Shown here: in pieces, positions 7,652 through 13,999 of the stretch | How the letters are laid out: each line of letters begins with the position of its first letter | How positions within the stretch are numbered: the first letter of the stretch is position 1 | Assembly (NCBI GenBank): GCA_027026295.1 | Contig: JALVOR010000139.1 | Span: forward strand, 1 to 15,814 | Direction of reading: 5' to 3' | Origin: Anaerolineales bacterium | GTDB lineage: Bacteria; Chloroflexota; Anaerolineae; Anaerolineales; DRMV01 | DNA: 15,814 nt | Notes under the pieces: model-generated | What the model was told of the DNA's origin: nothing | The model's database searches: none | Seen by the model: only the letters and a program-made list of their open reading frames with translations | Position numbers and translations under genes: made by a program

Positions 7652-8191
7652 TCATTTTTGCCCCGCTTCGATTTCTTCCATGATGCTGAAGAGCAGTTCC
7701 AGCAGAACTTGCTTGACCGATTGTTTGTCGGTTGCCACACAGGGGAGTAATTTGACCTCAGGAGGCAGGCGGAGGGCGATGCGCATGTCGTCGATGTCCC
7801 ATGCATCTTCCATATCTTGCTTGTTTGCAGCAACGACGTAAGGGGTAGGGGCGTAAGCGTGAAACGTTTCCAGAATGCCGCGGGCTTCGCGAAAGGTTTC
7901 CGGGCGGGTGCTGTCGACCAGCACGATGAACCCCAACATGCCTTCCGAGAGGATTTCCCACATGAAGTCGAATCGTCGCTGCCCCGGTGTGCCGAAGAGG
8001 TAGAGCACGAGGTCTTCGTCCACGGTGATGCGGCCAAAGTCCATCGCGACGGTGGTCGTTTCTTTGACCTTTTCCGCTTCGCTGGAGATTTTGCGCTCTG
8101 TGGCGACGACGTCGATTTCGCTTACCGTCTGGATGAAAGCGGTTTTGCCTGCATTGAAGGGGCCTGTTACCACGATTTTTACTGTCTGCAT
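7652..8191 (-). CDS. Small Ras-like GTPase, COG2229 type
   Basis: The protein has 179 residues, a single G domain. Visible motifs: P-loop GPFNAGKT (10-17), switch I threonines about 45-47 (ETTTVAMDFG), switch II LFGTPGQRRF (65-74), in which the usual Asp of DxxG is replaced as is normal for this group, specificity motif NKQD (123-126), and VATD (152-155) near the G5 position. Such GTPases resemble MglA and other bacterial polarity or signalling switches and often travel with roadblock or DUF4388 genes. Here the DUF4388 gene lies immediately upstream (47 bases), which supports a functional pair; no roadblock-type activator is in the window. The start is the ATG at 8191 with AAGGA upstream. There is no membrane segment or obvious lipidation signal. 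Confidence 0.88.
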   Translation of the reverse strand: MQTVKIVVTGPFNAGKTAFIQTVSEIDVVATERKISSEAEKVKETTTVAMDFGRITVDEDLVLYLFGTPGQRRFDFMWEILSEGMLGFIVLVDSTRPETFREARGILETFHAYAPTPYVVAANKQDMEDAWDIDDMRIALRLPPEVKLLPCVATDKQSVKQVLLELLFSIMEEIEAGQK

Positions 8192-8238
8192 GGCATGATT
8201 CCTTGATAAGAGTAAGAAAAAGGACTGTGCGTTGGCTA

Positions 8239-9066
8239 TCAGATGCCGCGAATGCGGGAAATGAGACGATTGACCAGCGACCGTTGTTCGTCCACCGATT
8301 TGCCCTCCAATGCGGTGTGGATGGGTTTGGGCGGCGGTGGCGGGGTTTCCAGTTCAGGCCGTACCAGTTCGACCAAGCCAGCCTGCAACAGGCCGTAAAC
8401 AACCCGGCGGATTTCCAGGTCGTTCATTTTGGCGGCGCGAGCAATTTGGTTGATGGTGTTCTTGGGGTTGATGAATGACACGACCCGCCATTCCTCTATG
8501 CTCAGGTTGAGGTTGCGCAGGTTGGTGTTGGGACGGTCGGTGAATTTGAGCGCCATGTTCAGGTTGGGGATTTCGTTCTGGAGTTGTTCCCATTCACGCA
8601 GGCGGCGGGCGCCTTCAATGATCAGGTTTTCCAGACTAATGCGTGTGAGAATTCTGCCCGGAGGCGGCGGAGATTTGGTGTCGAATTCGAACAGCCCTTC
8701 TGCCCAGGCAAAGAGCCGCTTGATGACATCCACGTAGGCAGTTTGCACGCTCTGGAGGATTTCTTCCTGGGAGAGGTAGCCCGCGTTGACCAGCAGCAGC
8801 CCCAGGGATTTGTCGGTGGTTTTGCTGGCGCGAGCACGGATGGCTTTGTATTGGCTTGCCGAGATTTTCTTTTCGCGGTAAAGGACCGAGGCAAGGTCGT
8901 TAGGTTCGTGGCTGAGGGCGGCGAAAGCAAGACGTCCTTCCCGGAAATATATCAGGGCTTCGGCTTCGGTGCCACGAATGCGGAGCATCCCGGTTTTGCG
9001 GGCCAGGTTAATCAGGTTCAGCAGTTGTGTAATGGAAAAATCGCGCAGGTTTCCCTTGAGCGCCAT
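8239..9066 (-). CDS. DUF4388 domain protein (PatA-like N-terminal family)
   Basis: The protein has 275 residues. Residues about 1-100 match the DUF4388 pattern: ALKGNLRDFSITQLLNLINLARKTGMLRI, then a hydrophobic strand and REGRLAFAAL. Residues 105-145 (LVNAGYLSQEEILQSVQTAYVDVIKRLFAWAEGLFEFD) continue the same signalling module. The rest (about 185-245) reads like a winged-helix region (IEEWRVVSFINPKNTINQIARAAKMNDLEIRRVVYGLLQAGLVELV), followed by a proline-rich linker PPPPP and a charged tail. DUF4388 proteins are associated with response regulators and small GTPases in gliding and other signalling systems, but the biochemical role is unknown. The start is the ATG at 9066 with GGGAG upstream; an in-frame start at 9108 would add 14 residues that do not resemble the family. 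It is the first gene after a strong promoter. Confidence 0.87.
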   Translation of the reverse strand: MALKGNLRDFSITQLLNLINLARKTGMLRIRGTEAEALIYFREGRLAFAALSHEPNDLASVLYREKKISASQYKAIRARASKTTDKSLGLLLVNAGYLSQEEILQSVQTAYVDVIKRLFAWAEGLFEFDTKSPPPPGRILTRISLENLIIEGARRLREWEQLQNEIPNLNMALKFTDRPNTNLRNLNLSIEEWRVVSFINPKNTINQIARAAKMNDLEIRRVVYGLLQAGLVELVRPELETPPPPPKPIHTALEGKSVDEQRSLVNRLISRIRGI

Positions 9067-9125
9067 AGCGGCTCCCGGCAGATGAAATGAGTGCCATGCG
9101 GGTTTCAAAGCAAGGTCGTAGGCGA

Positions 9126-9154
9126 ATTATACTTGTAACCCTATGAAGCGTCAA
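9126..9154 (-). promoter_or_regulatory. Near-consensus sigma-70-type promoter for the DUF4388-GTPase block
   Basis: On the minus strand TTGACG is followed by a 17-base spacer and TATAAT, the optimal spacing. The predicted start site lies near 9119, giving a leader of about 50 bases before the ATG at 9066. This is the strongest promoter-like sequence in the window. Confidence 0.8.
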
Positions 9155-9197
9155 ATCGTGGGCTTCCAATTAAAGGCGGAATGCGGCTTGATGAAGC

Positions 9198-9226
9198 AGC
9201 CCCGCGATGCTTTGCTTCGCGGGGCT
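9198..9226 (-). terminator. Hairpin terminator after the UPF0173 hydrolase gene
   Basis: A perfect 10-bp stem (AGCCCCGCGA / TCGCGGGGCT) with a 9-base loop sits 16 bases after the hydrolase stop and upstream of the promoter of the next block. The trailing bases on the minus strand are GCTTCATC rather than a T-tract, so strength is uncertain. Confidence 0.65.
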
Positions 9227-9241
9227 GTCCGGTTTCGGGGC

Positions 9242-9931
9242 TCAGAGTTCGAAAGCGCCGCCCGGTTCGAGGACGTGGGCTTTGGCGTTGGTTTCGCTTT
9301 CCACCCGCTTTGCCCACGCGTGGGGGTCTTGAGCAATCAGGGGCCAGGTGTTGTAGTGAATCGGGATGACGTGCTTGGGGCGGATGAATTGGACCGCTCG
9401 CAGGGCGTCGTCGGGGCCCATGGTGAAGTTGTCGCCGATGGGGAGCATGGCGAGGTCGATGCCTTCGTCGCCGATGAGCGTCATATCGCCAAACAGGCCG
9501 GTATCCTGGGCAAAGTAGAGTTTGAGGCCGTCGTTGGTGGTCAGCAAAATGCCCGCGGGGTTACCCCCGTAAGAGCCGTCGGGCAGGGCAGAGCCGTGCA
9601 GGGCAAGGGTAAGTTTGAGGTAGCCGAAGGGGTGCTTGAAGCCGCCGCCGAGATGCTGGGGGTGCACTTTTTCGGCCCCCTGGGCAGTCAGCCAGTTGGT
9701 GATTTCGTAATTGCTGATAATGAGCGCCCCGGTACGTTTGGCGATTTCCAGCGCATCGCCCACATGGTCGCCGTGGCCGTGACTGACCACGATGAAGTCG
9801 GCGTTTACCTTGTCGGCGGTGGTGCTGGCTGCCGGGTTGCCGCTGAAGAAGGGGTCAATCAGAATTTTGTAGCCATCGCTGGTTTCCACGCCGATAGTGG
9901 CATGACCGTACCAGGTGATTCTGGTAGACAT
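9242..9931 (-). CDS. UPF0173 metal-dependent hydrolase (metallo-beta-lactamase fold)
   Basis: The protein has 229 residues, the usual length of the UPF0173/UlaG-like group. It opens ITWYGHAT (5-12) and shows the metal-binding motif HGHGDH (51-56; H51, H53, D55, H56), further candidate ligands H112 and D143, and H192 in IPIHY. Residues 25-28 read IDPF, the strand before the metal site. Members hydrolyse phosphoester-like or lactone-like substrates in studied cases, but the natural substrate of UPF0173 proteins is not known. The start is the ATG at 9931 with AGGAGG six bases upstream, an excellent ribosome site. It is monocistronic here: a terminator follows, and a fumC terminator lies before it. 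Confidence 0.9.
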   Translation of the reverse strand: MSTRITWYGHATIGVETSDGYKILIDPFFSGNPAASTTADKVNADFIVVSHGHGDHVGDALEIAKRTGALIISNYEITNWLTAQGAEKVHPQHLGGGFKHPFGYLKLTLALHGSALPDGSYGGNPAGILLTTNDGLKLYFAQDTGLFGDMTLIGDEGIDLAMLPIGDNFTMGPDDALRAVQFIRPKHVIPIHYNTWPLIAQDPHAWAKRVESETNAKAHVLEPGGAFEL

Positions 9932-9973
9932 GGTAACCTCCTTGCTATGGGAAGGGTAGGTTGTTGCTTAATC

Positions 9974-9979
9974 AGTATA
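9974..9979 (-). promoter_or_regulatory. Possible -10 element for the UPF0173 gene
   Basis: TATACT lies on the minus strand about 43 bases before the ATG, in the only AT-rich part of this intergene. I see no convincing -35 at 16-18 bases, so this is a weak call. Confidence 0.35.
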
Positions 9980-10027
9980 AACCAAATTGCGGCAAATGAG
10001 GGCGGGAAAGTGTCGCGTTAAAGAAAA

Positions 10028-10051
10028 AATGCGCAGCCCGGGCTGCGCATT
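10028..10051 (-). terminator. Rho-independent terminator downstream of fumC
   Basis: A 24-base perfect palindrome centred on CCCGGG (half-site AATGCGCAGCCC) is followed on the minus strand by TTTTTTC. That is a GC-rich stem with a T-tract, oriented to end transcription from the CDGSH-tpx-fumC block. It lies about 250 bases after the fumC stop, so the transcript would include the intergenic repeats. Confidence 0.82.
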
Positions 10052-10100
10052 GGGAAGGCGGCGTAACTGTTCAGCCTTGGGAAGATGGGCTGCTGATGCA

Positions 10101-10299
10101 CGCGGATAAAACGGATGATCGCGGATTTAACGCTGAGGCGCAGAGAAGGTCGCCAAGGGCGCCAAGAGGTTAACGCAAAGATGCAAAGAAGGCAAAAGGG
10201 GCGAAGAGAGCATTCCTGTGTCTTCTGGGCTAATCTGTGAAATCTCTGCGGATGAAATCGGTGGATGTTTTTTCTGCGGAATCTGTGGAATCTCTGCGG
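10101..10299. repeat. Degenerate short-module intergenic repeat region
   Basis: Most of the 9932-10303 gap, the only stretch over 300 bases without a gene, is low-complexity repeat-like DNA rather than coding. At 10101-10128 CGCGGAT-type words recur. At 10130-10149, 10150-10171 and 10172-10192 three roughly 21-base modules each contain a doubled decamer (CGCTGAG/CGCAGAG, CGCCAAG/GCGCCAAG, CGCAAAG/TGCAAAG). A second pair, AATCTGTGRAATCTCTGCGG, sits at 10232-10251 and 10280-10299 with one mismatch. The words CGCAGAG and CTCTGCG recall a common class of non-coding sequence in several bacterial phyla. I find no gene, transposase or terminal repeats. Confidence 0.65.
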
Positions 10300-10303
10300 T
10301 TTC

Positions 10304-11686
10304 TCATTCGGTCAGTCCGCGCGGGTCGAGCAGGCGGCGGAGTTCGTCGAGGGGGATGTCGGTCATTTCCGCCGCGACTTCCAGGATAGGGCGCTGTTCG
10401 GCATACGCCCGCTTGGCGATGGCCGAGGCTTTGTCGTAACCGATGCGGGGCGCTAACGCCGTGACCAGTATGGGATTGCGGGCTAACGGTTCGGCGATGC
10501 GCTTGGCATTGAGTTGGAAACCTTCAACGGTCTTCTCCGCGAGCACGGCGGCAGCCCGTCCCAGCAGCCTGATGGCGCTCAACAGGTTGTGGGCAGCCAC
10601 CGGCAGCATGACGTTGAGTTGGAAGTTGCCGTGCTGGTTTGCCAGCGCCAGGGTGAGATCATGCCCCTGCACCTGCACACATGCCATCATCACCGCTTCG
10701 GGGATGACCGGGTTGACCTTGCCGGGCATGATGCTGGAACCCGGCTGCAGTGCAGGCAGGCGAATTTCGCCCAGACCGGCAAGGGGGCCGCTGTTCATCC
10801 ACCGCAGGTCGTTGGCGATTTTGAGCAGCGCCGTCGCCAGCGCACGCAGTTCGCCGCTGAAAGCCGTGGCTGCATCCAGCGAAGATTGGGCGGCGAAGTG
10901 GTTGTCGGTTTCCCGCAGGGGATAGCCAGTGCGCTCGGTGAGGCGCTGTGCCACCCGTTTGCCGAATTCCGGCGGGGCGTTGACGCCGGTGCCCACGGCT
11001 GTGCCGCCTAACGCCAGTTCTGCCAGCCGCGTTTGGGCTGCTTGCAGCCGCCGGGTGCCTTCGCTAATCTGGTGCGCCCAGCCGCCGAGTTCCTGCCCCA
11101 CAGTGATGGGCATGGCGTCCATCAGATGGGTGCGACCGGTTTTGACCACCTCACCCACGGCGGCGGCTTTGCGGCGCAGGGCGGTTTCCAGCCGCTGCAA
11201 ACCGGGCAGCAACACTGTGGCGCTGAGGTGGTAGGCGCTCAAATGCAGCGCCGAAGGGATGACATCGTTAGACGACTGCCCCAGGTTGACATGGTCGTTG
11301 GGGTGCACCCGATATTCGCCCGGCGCGCCGCCCAGCAGCACGGTGGCGCGGTTGGCGATGACCTCGTTGGCGTTCATGTTGGTTGAGGTGCCCGAACCGG
11401 TCTGGAAAACGTCCACCGGGAAGTGGTCGTCCCATTGGCCGGAAGCCACCTCTTCGGCGGCCTGCACGATGGCAGCGGCGAAATCGGCAGGCAGCCGCCC
11501 CAGGTCGCGGTTGACCTCGGCAGCGGCTGCCTTGATGTTGCCTAACGCCCAGATGAACGCTCGCGGCAGGCGCAAGCCGCTCAAGGGGAAGTTTTCCACC
11601 GCCCGCTGGGTTTGCGCGCCGTAAAGCGCATCGGCGGGCACGCGGACTTCCCCCAACGCGTCGCGTTCGGTGCGCCATGCAGTCAT
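10304..11686 (-). CDS. fumC: Class II fumarate hydratase
   Basis: The protein has 460 residues, the usual length of class II fumarase, the iron-free, oxygen-stable homotetramer that interconverts fumarate and malate. Signatures seen: RVPADALYGAQTQRAVENF near the N-terminus, TGSGTSTNMNANEV (about 96-109), the substrate-binding GRTHLMDAMPIT (about 184-195), and the superfamily signature GSSIMPGKVNPVIPE (about 316-330). The G after MP and the context GNFQLNV favour fumarase over aspartase, which usually has MPAKVNP; the P-V-I-P-E continuation is like actinobacterial fumarases. The ATG at 11686 follows the tpx stop by four bases (TAG CCCC ATG), so it is probably translationally coupled; there is no clear Shine-Dalgarno. 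Residual alternatives are aspartate ammonia-lyase or another lyase of the family. Confidence 0.87.
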   Translation of the reverse strand: MTAWRTERDALGEVRVPADALYGAQTQRAVENFPLSGLRLPRAFIWALGNIKAAAAEVNRDLGRLPADFAAAIVQAAEEVASGQWDDHFPVDVFQTGSGTSTNMNANEVIANRATVLLGGAPGEYRVHPNDHVNLGQSSNDVIPSALHLSAYHLSATVLLPGLQRLETALRRKAAAVGEVVKTGRTHLMDAMPITVGQELGGWAHQISEGTRRLQAAQTRLAELALGGTAVGTGVNAPPEFGKRVAQRLTERTGYPLRETDNHFAAQSSLDAATAFSGELRALATALLKIANDLRWMNSGPLAGLGEIRLPALQPGSSIMPGKVNPVIPEAVMMACVQVQGHDLTLALANQHGNFQLNVMLPVAAHNLLSAIRLLGRAAAVLAEKTVEGFQLNAKRIAEPLARNPILVTALAPRIGYDKASAIAKRAYAEQRPILEVAAEMTDIPLDELRRLLDPRGLTE

Positions 11687-11690
11687 GGGG

Positions 11691-12215
11691 CTACCGACTG
11701 AGGGCTTCTTTGGCGGCGGCGAGCACTTCGTCGTATTTCGGTTCCTTGCCGAGTGCGGGCATGTAGTCGGCGTACACGATAGTGCCTTCGCGGTCCACTA
11801 CGAACACGGCGCGGCGTAGCAGGCGCACCTCTTTCATCAGGCAGCCATACTTTTTGCCGAATTCCATTTCCATGTGGTCGGAAACCACCACGACCTCTTC
11901 CACGCCGTTGGCGCCACACCAGCGTTTTTGTGCAAAGGGCAGGTCAGCGCTGATGGTGATAATCACGATATCATCGCTCAAGGCAGCGGCGGCTTCGTTG
12001 AAGCGATGGGTTTCCAGGTCGCACACGGGTGTATCCAGCGAGGGCACGGCGGCGATGACGCGGACTTTGCCCGCGGTGCTTTCCAGCATGTTTACCCGCT
12101 GCCAGTCTTGTGTGGTGGCGGTAAATTCGGGGGCTTTGTCGCCGGGTTTCATGTCGGGGCCAACCACGGTGACATCGTTGGGGCCGAAAGTGATCAAACC
12201 TTTACGTTCTAACAT
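11691..12215 (-). CDS. tpx: Thiol peroxidase (atypical 2-Cys peroxiredoxin)
   Basis: The protein has 174 residues, close to the usual Tpx length. It reduces hydroperoxides with electrons from thioredoxin. The peroxidatic C65 lies in PSLDTPVC (58-65), and the resolving C100 in SADLPFAQKRWC (89-100), 35 residues away, as in Tpx. The conserved Arg is likely R128 or R129 in the LLRRAVFVVDREG stretch. Start: the ATG at 12215 has AAGGAG nine bases upstream, and this overlaps the stop of the CDGSH gene (TAAGGAG); a longer frame to 12377 would add 54 residues with no family similarity. There is no signal peptide, so it is cytoplasmic. It sits between a CDGSH protein and fumarase, which suggests an oxidative-stress-linked operon. 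Confidence 0.92.
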   Translation of the reverse strand: MLERKGLITFGPNDVTVVGPDMKPGDKAPEFTATTQDWQRVNMLESTAGKVRVIAAVPSLDTPVCDLETHRFNEAAAALSDDIVIITISADLPFAQKRWCGANGVEEVVVVSDHMEMEFGKKYGCLMKEVRLLRRAVFVVDREGTIVYADYMPALGKEPKYDEVLAAAKEALSR

Positions 12216-12225
12216 GCGATACTCC

Positions 12226-12456
12226 TTATGCCTGGGGTGAGAAAGTGAGGGTGAGTTCTTCGGCTTCGAAGCCGGCCTTCTTGTGGTGTCCGTCGCAGAA
12301 AGGCTTGTTTGCCGAATGGCCGCAGCGGCAAAGGGCAATGGCTTTGCCTTCTGCGGTGTGCTGTTTGCCGGCGGCATCGGTGTAAGTCATTGGGCCGGGA
12401 ACCAGATAGGGGCCGTTTTTGGCGGCCTTGATGATGATTGTGCCGTCTTTGCTCAT
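12226..12456 (-). CDS. CDGSH iron-sulfur domain protein
   Basis: The protein has 76 residues. It carries the full CDGSH-type pattern C43-x-C45-x8-C54-x3-H58 (CRCGHSANKPFCDGHH), which binds a labile 2Fe-2S cluster through three cysteines and one histidine. The N-terminal part (GTIIIKAAKNGPYLVPGPMTYTDAAGK) is the beta-rich extension typical of small bacterial members. The function of such proteins is electron or cluster transfer, or redox sensing; the exact role is unknown. The start is the ATG at 12456 with GGAAGGAAG upstream; the longer frame to 12681 would add 75 residues overlapping the neighbouring ywiC-like gene. It is first in a tight trio with tpx (10 bases) and fumC. Confidence 0.88.
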   Translation of the reverse strand: MSKDGTIIIKAAKNGPYLVPGPMTYTDAAGKQHTAEGKAIALCRCGHSANKPFCDGHHKKAGFEAEELTLTFSPQA

Positions 12457-12572
12457 AGGAAATCTTCCTTCCATGAAGTGAACCGAGGGAATGGTTGGGT
12501 GAAAAGGGTCTGGCGTGGTGCGCCGAGACGCACGCGAGAGCAATTTGAGGTTTTCCCCATTGGTGTTGCAGG

Positions 12573-13397
12573 TTACCACGTGAGAATGAAAACCAGCCCG
12601 AACAGCAGGCTGACGATGAACTGCCGCAAGCCGATGGTGGTGGGTTTGGCGCCCACTGCCGGGCGAAAGACCGTGCCCCACACGGTTTCACCCCACTGCA
12701 GGGCATAAGCCAGCCACAACCAGGGGGAAACCACGCCAAAAGCGCCCAGCAGCGCGACGGCAGTTAAATTGAAGGTGGTGTAGAGCAGTGCCCGCTGCCC
12801 CGCCCGTACCCGCTCGGAAAGCGGCGGCACGCTCTTCCAGCCGCGCTGTTCCAGCCGCAGGTAAGCGTACACAATCGAGGCAGCAGCCTGGAACCACATC
12901 AGCAGCCACAGCAGCCAGCCTTCGGGGGTGATTTTGCCCTGGGCGAGCCAGAGGGCTGCCGGGGCGCTCAAGGCGAGGGTGCCACTGCCGACGACTTCCA
13001 CATCCATGCGGCGGCGTTCCGCCCGGTGATAGACCAGCCACAGGTTCCAGGCAAATACCGGAATGCCCGGCGCAGCGAGGATGAGCAGATAGGCTGCGCC
13101 TGCCATTGCCAGTTGCCATGCCGCAATCAGGCCGAGGAAGCTGTAGAGTGCGCTCCAGAAAAGCGCCGCGGGCAGGTCGGTTTTCGGGCGGCGTTTGGCA
13201 TATACTTTGACCAGCAGCGTAATTGGCTGGCGCAGGAAAAAGACGGCCAGCGCGCCCACGACCAGCCACGCGGTTGCTGCATTCCAGCGGTTGCCTGCTG
13301 CCACCCCTGCTGCCAGCGGAACGATGAGAAAAGCCCACGCGCCGTGTTCCTGTGGCCACGCAATATGTCTGCGGAAGATTTGTCTTGACGAGAACAT
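12573..13397 (-). CDS. YwiC-like integral membrane protein
   Basis: The protein has 274 residues with about seven to eight hydrophobic segments, roughly at 22-38, 45-60, 82-100, 104-122, 144-158, 166-187, 212-240 and 258-272. The motif PQEHGAWAFLIVPLAAG near residues 15-31 is the YwiC-like signature (the family normally has a P-x-EHGAWAM start followed by a small-residue-rich helix). The family's function is unknown; it is not a recognisable transporter. Start: the ATG at 13397 has GGAGA upstream; a TTG at 13415 is an alternative six codons longer. A TATAAT-containing promoter lies just upstream, so it is probably its own unit rather than part of the aro operon, although only 100 bases separate it from aroQ. 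Confidence 0.82.
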   Translation of the reverse strand: MFSSRQIFRRHIAWPQEHGAWAFLIVPLAAGVAAGNRWNAATAWLVVGALAVFFLRQPITLLVKVYAKRRPKTDLPAALFWSALYSFLGLIAAWQLAMAGAAYLLILAAPGIPVFAWNLWLVYHRAERRRMDVEVVGSGTLALSAPAALWLAQGKITPEGWLLWLLMWFQAAASIVYAYLRLEQRGWKSVPPLSERVRAGQRALLYTTFNLTAVALLGAFGVVSPWLWLAYALQWGETVWGTVFRPAVGAKPTTIGLRQFIVSLLFGLVFILTW

Positions 13398-13430
13398 CAG
13401 CGGTCTCCGTTTCAACAGGCGTGTGGGCTG

Positions 13431-13436
13431 ATTATA
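13431..13436 (-). promoter_or_regulatory. Probable -10 element for the YwiC-like gene
   Basis: A perfect TATAAT on the minus strand lies about 34 bases before the chosen ATG, giving a short leader. The upstream region is AT-rich; the best -35 candidates (TTGCCC, TTTTGC) sit at 13-15 bases, shorter than ideal. Confidence 0.5.
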
Positions 13437-13497
13437 TCCTGCACGCTTGGGGCAAAACGCCTGTCTTAATGTTTTCTTATGGCATTCTTAAGTTTCT

Positions 13498-13944
13498 TTA
13501 ACCTTCTTGCTGCACACTGTTCAGCCTTACCAGCCCTTCCAGCGCCAGCCGATACGACAGCCAGCCAAAACCGCTGATGGTGCCCAGGCACACCGGGGCG
13601 AGCATGGACTGGCGGCGGAAGGCTTCGCGGGCGTGGACGTTGGAAAGATGCACCTCCACCACCGGCAGCCCGATGGCGGCGATGGCATCGCGCAGGGCAA
13701 CCGAGGTGTGGGTGTAAGCGCCAGGGTTGAAAACTACCCCTGCCGCCCAGCCGCGGGCTTCGTGGAGCGCGTCGATGAGCGCCCCTTCGTGGTTGGATTG
13801 GACAAAGCGCACGCCCACACCCAGTTCGCGGGCGCGGGCTTCCAGACGGCGGTTGATGTCGTCTAAAGTCAGGCGGCCATAAATTTCCGGCTCGCGCTGC
13901 CCCAGCAGGTTGAGGTTGGGGCCGTGCAAAATGAGGATTTCCAT
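13498..13944 (-). CDS. aroQ: Type II 3-dehydroquinate dehydratase
   Basis: The protein has 148 residues, the standard length of the dodecameric type II enzyme that converts 3-dehydroquinate to 3-dehydroshikimate, the third step of the shikimate pathway. Signatures: [19 protein letters not shown] (5-23) with N10, R17 and catalytic Y22; [12 protein letters not shown] (47-58); [17 protein letters not shown] (72-88) with N73 and H79; EVHLSN (97-102) with E97 and catalytic H99. The start is the ATG at 13944, with AAAGGAG seven to eight bases upstream. A longer open frame to 14424 reads through the aroKB end in a different frame and is not used. It follows aroKB by 55 bases, which contain a short repeat. 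Confidence 0.95.
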   Translation of the reverse strand: MEILILHGPNLNLLGQREPEIYGRLTLDDINRRLEARARELGVGVRFVQSNHEGALIDALHEARGWAAGVVFNPGAYTHTSVALRDAIAAIGLPVVEVHLSNVHAREAFRRQSMLAPVCLGTISGFGWLSYRLALEGLVRLNSVQQEG

Positions 13945-13968
13945 GAGTAACTCCTTTGGGAACAGCGG

Positions 13969-13996
13969 GATGCAAGATGCAGGATGCAAGATGCAG
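13969..13996. repeat. Perfect tandem duplication of a 14-base unit
   Basis: GATGCAAGATGCAG occurs twice head to tail between the aroKB stop and the aroQ ribosome site. The unit itself holds two near-copies of GATGCA(A/G), so it is a period-7 tandem run. Confidence 0.85.
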
Positions 13997-13999
13997 TCG

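Noticed and set aside
10232..10299. Possible CRISPR-like repeat pair
   Set aside because: There are only two 20-base copies with one mismatch, separated by 28 bases, no third copy and no cas gene nearby.
10304..11686. Aspartate ammonia-lyase as an alternative to fumarase
   Set aside because: The signature reads MPGKVNP rather than the MPAKVNP usual in aspartases, and the following GNFQLNV fits fumarase; kept only as a residual alternative.
12518..12533. Weak hairpin (GTGCG / CGCAC) upstream of the CDGSH gene
   Set aside because: The stem is only five base pairs with no T-tract, so it is not a credible terminator.
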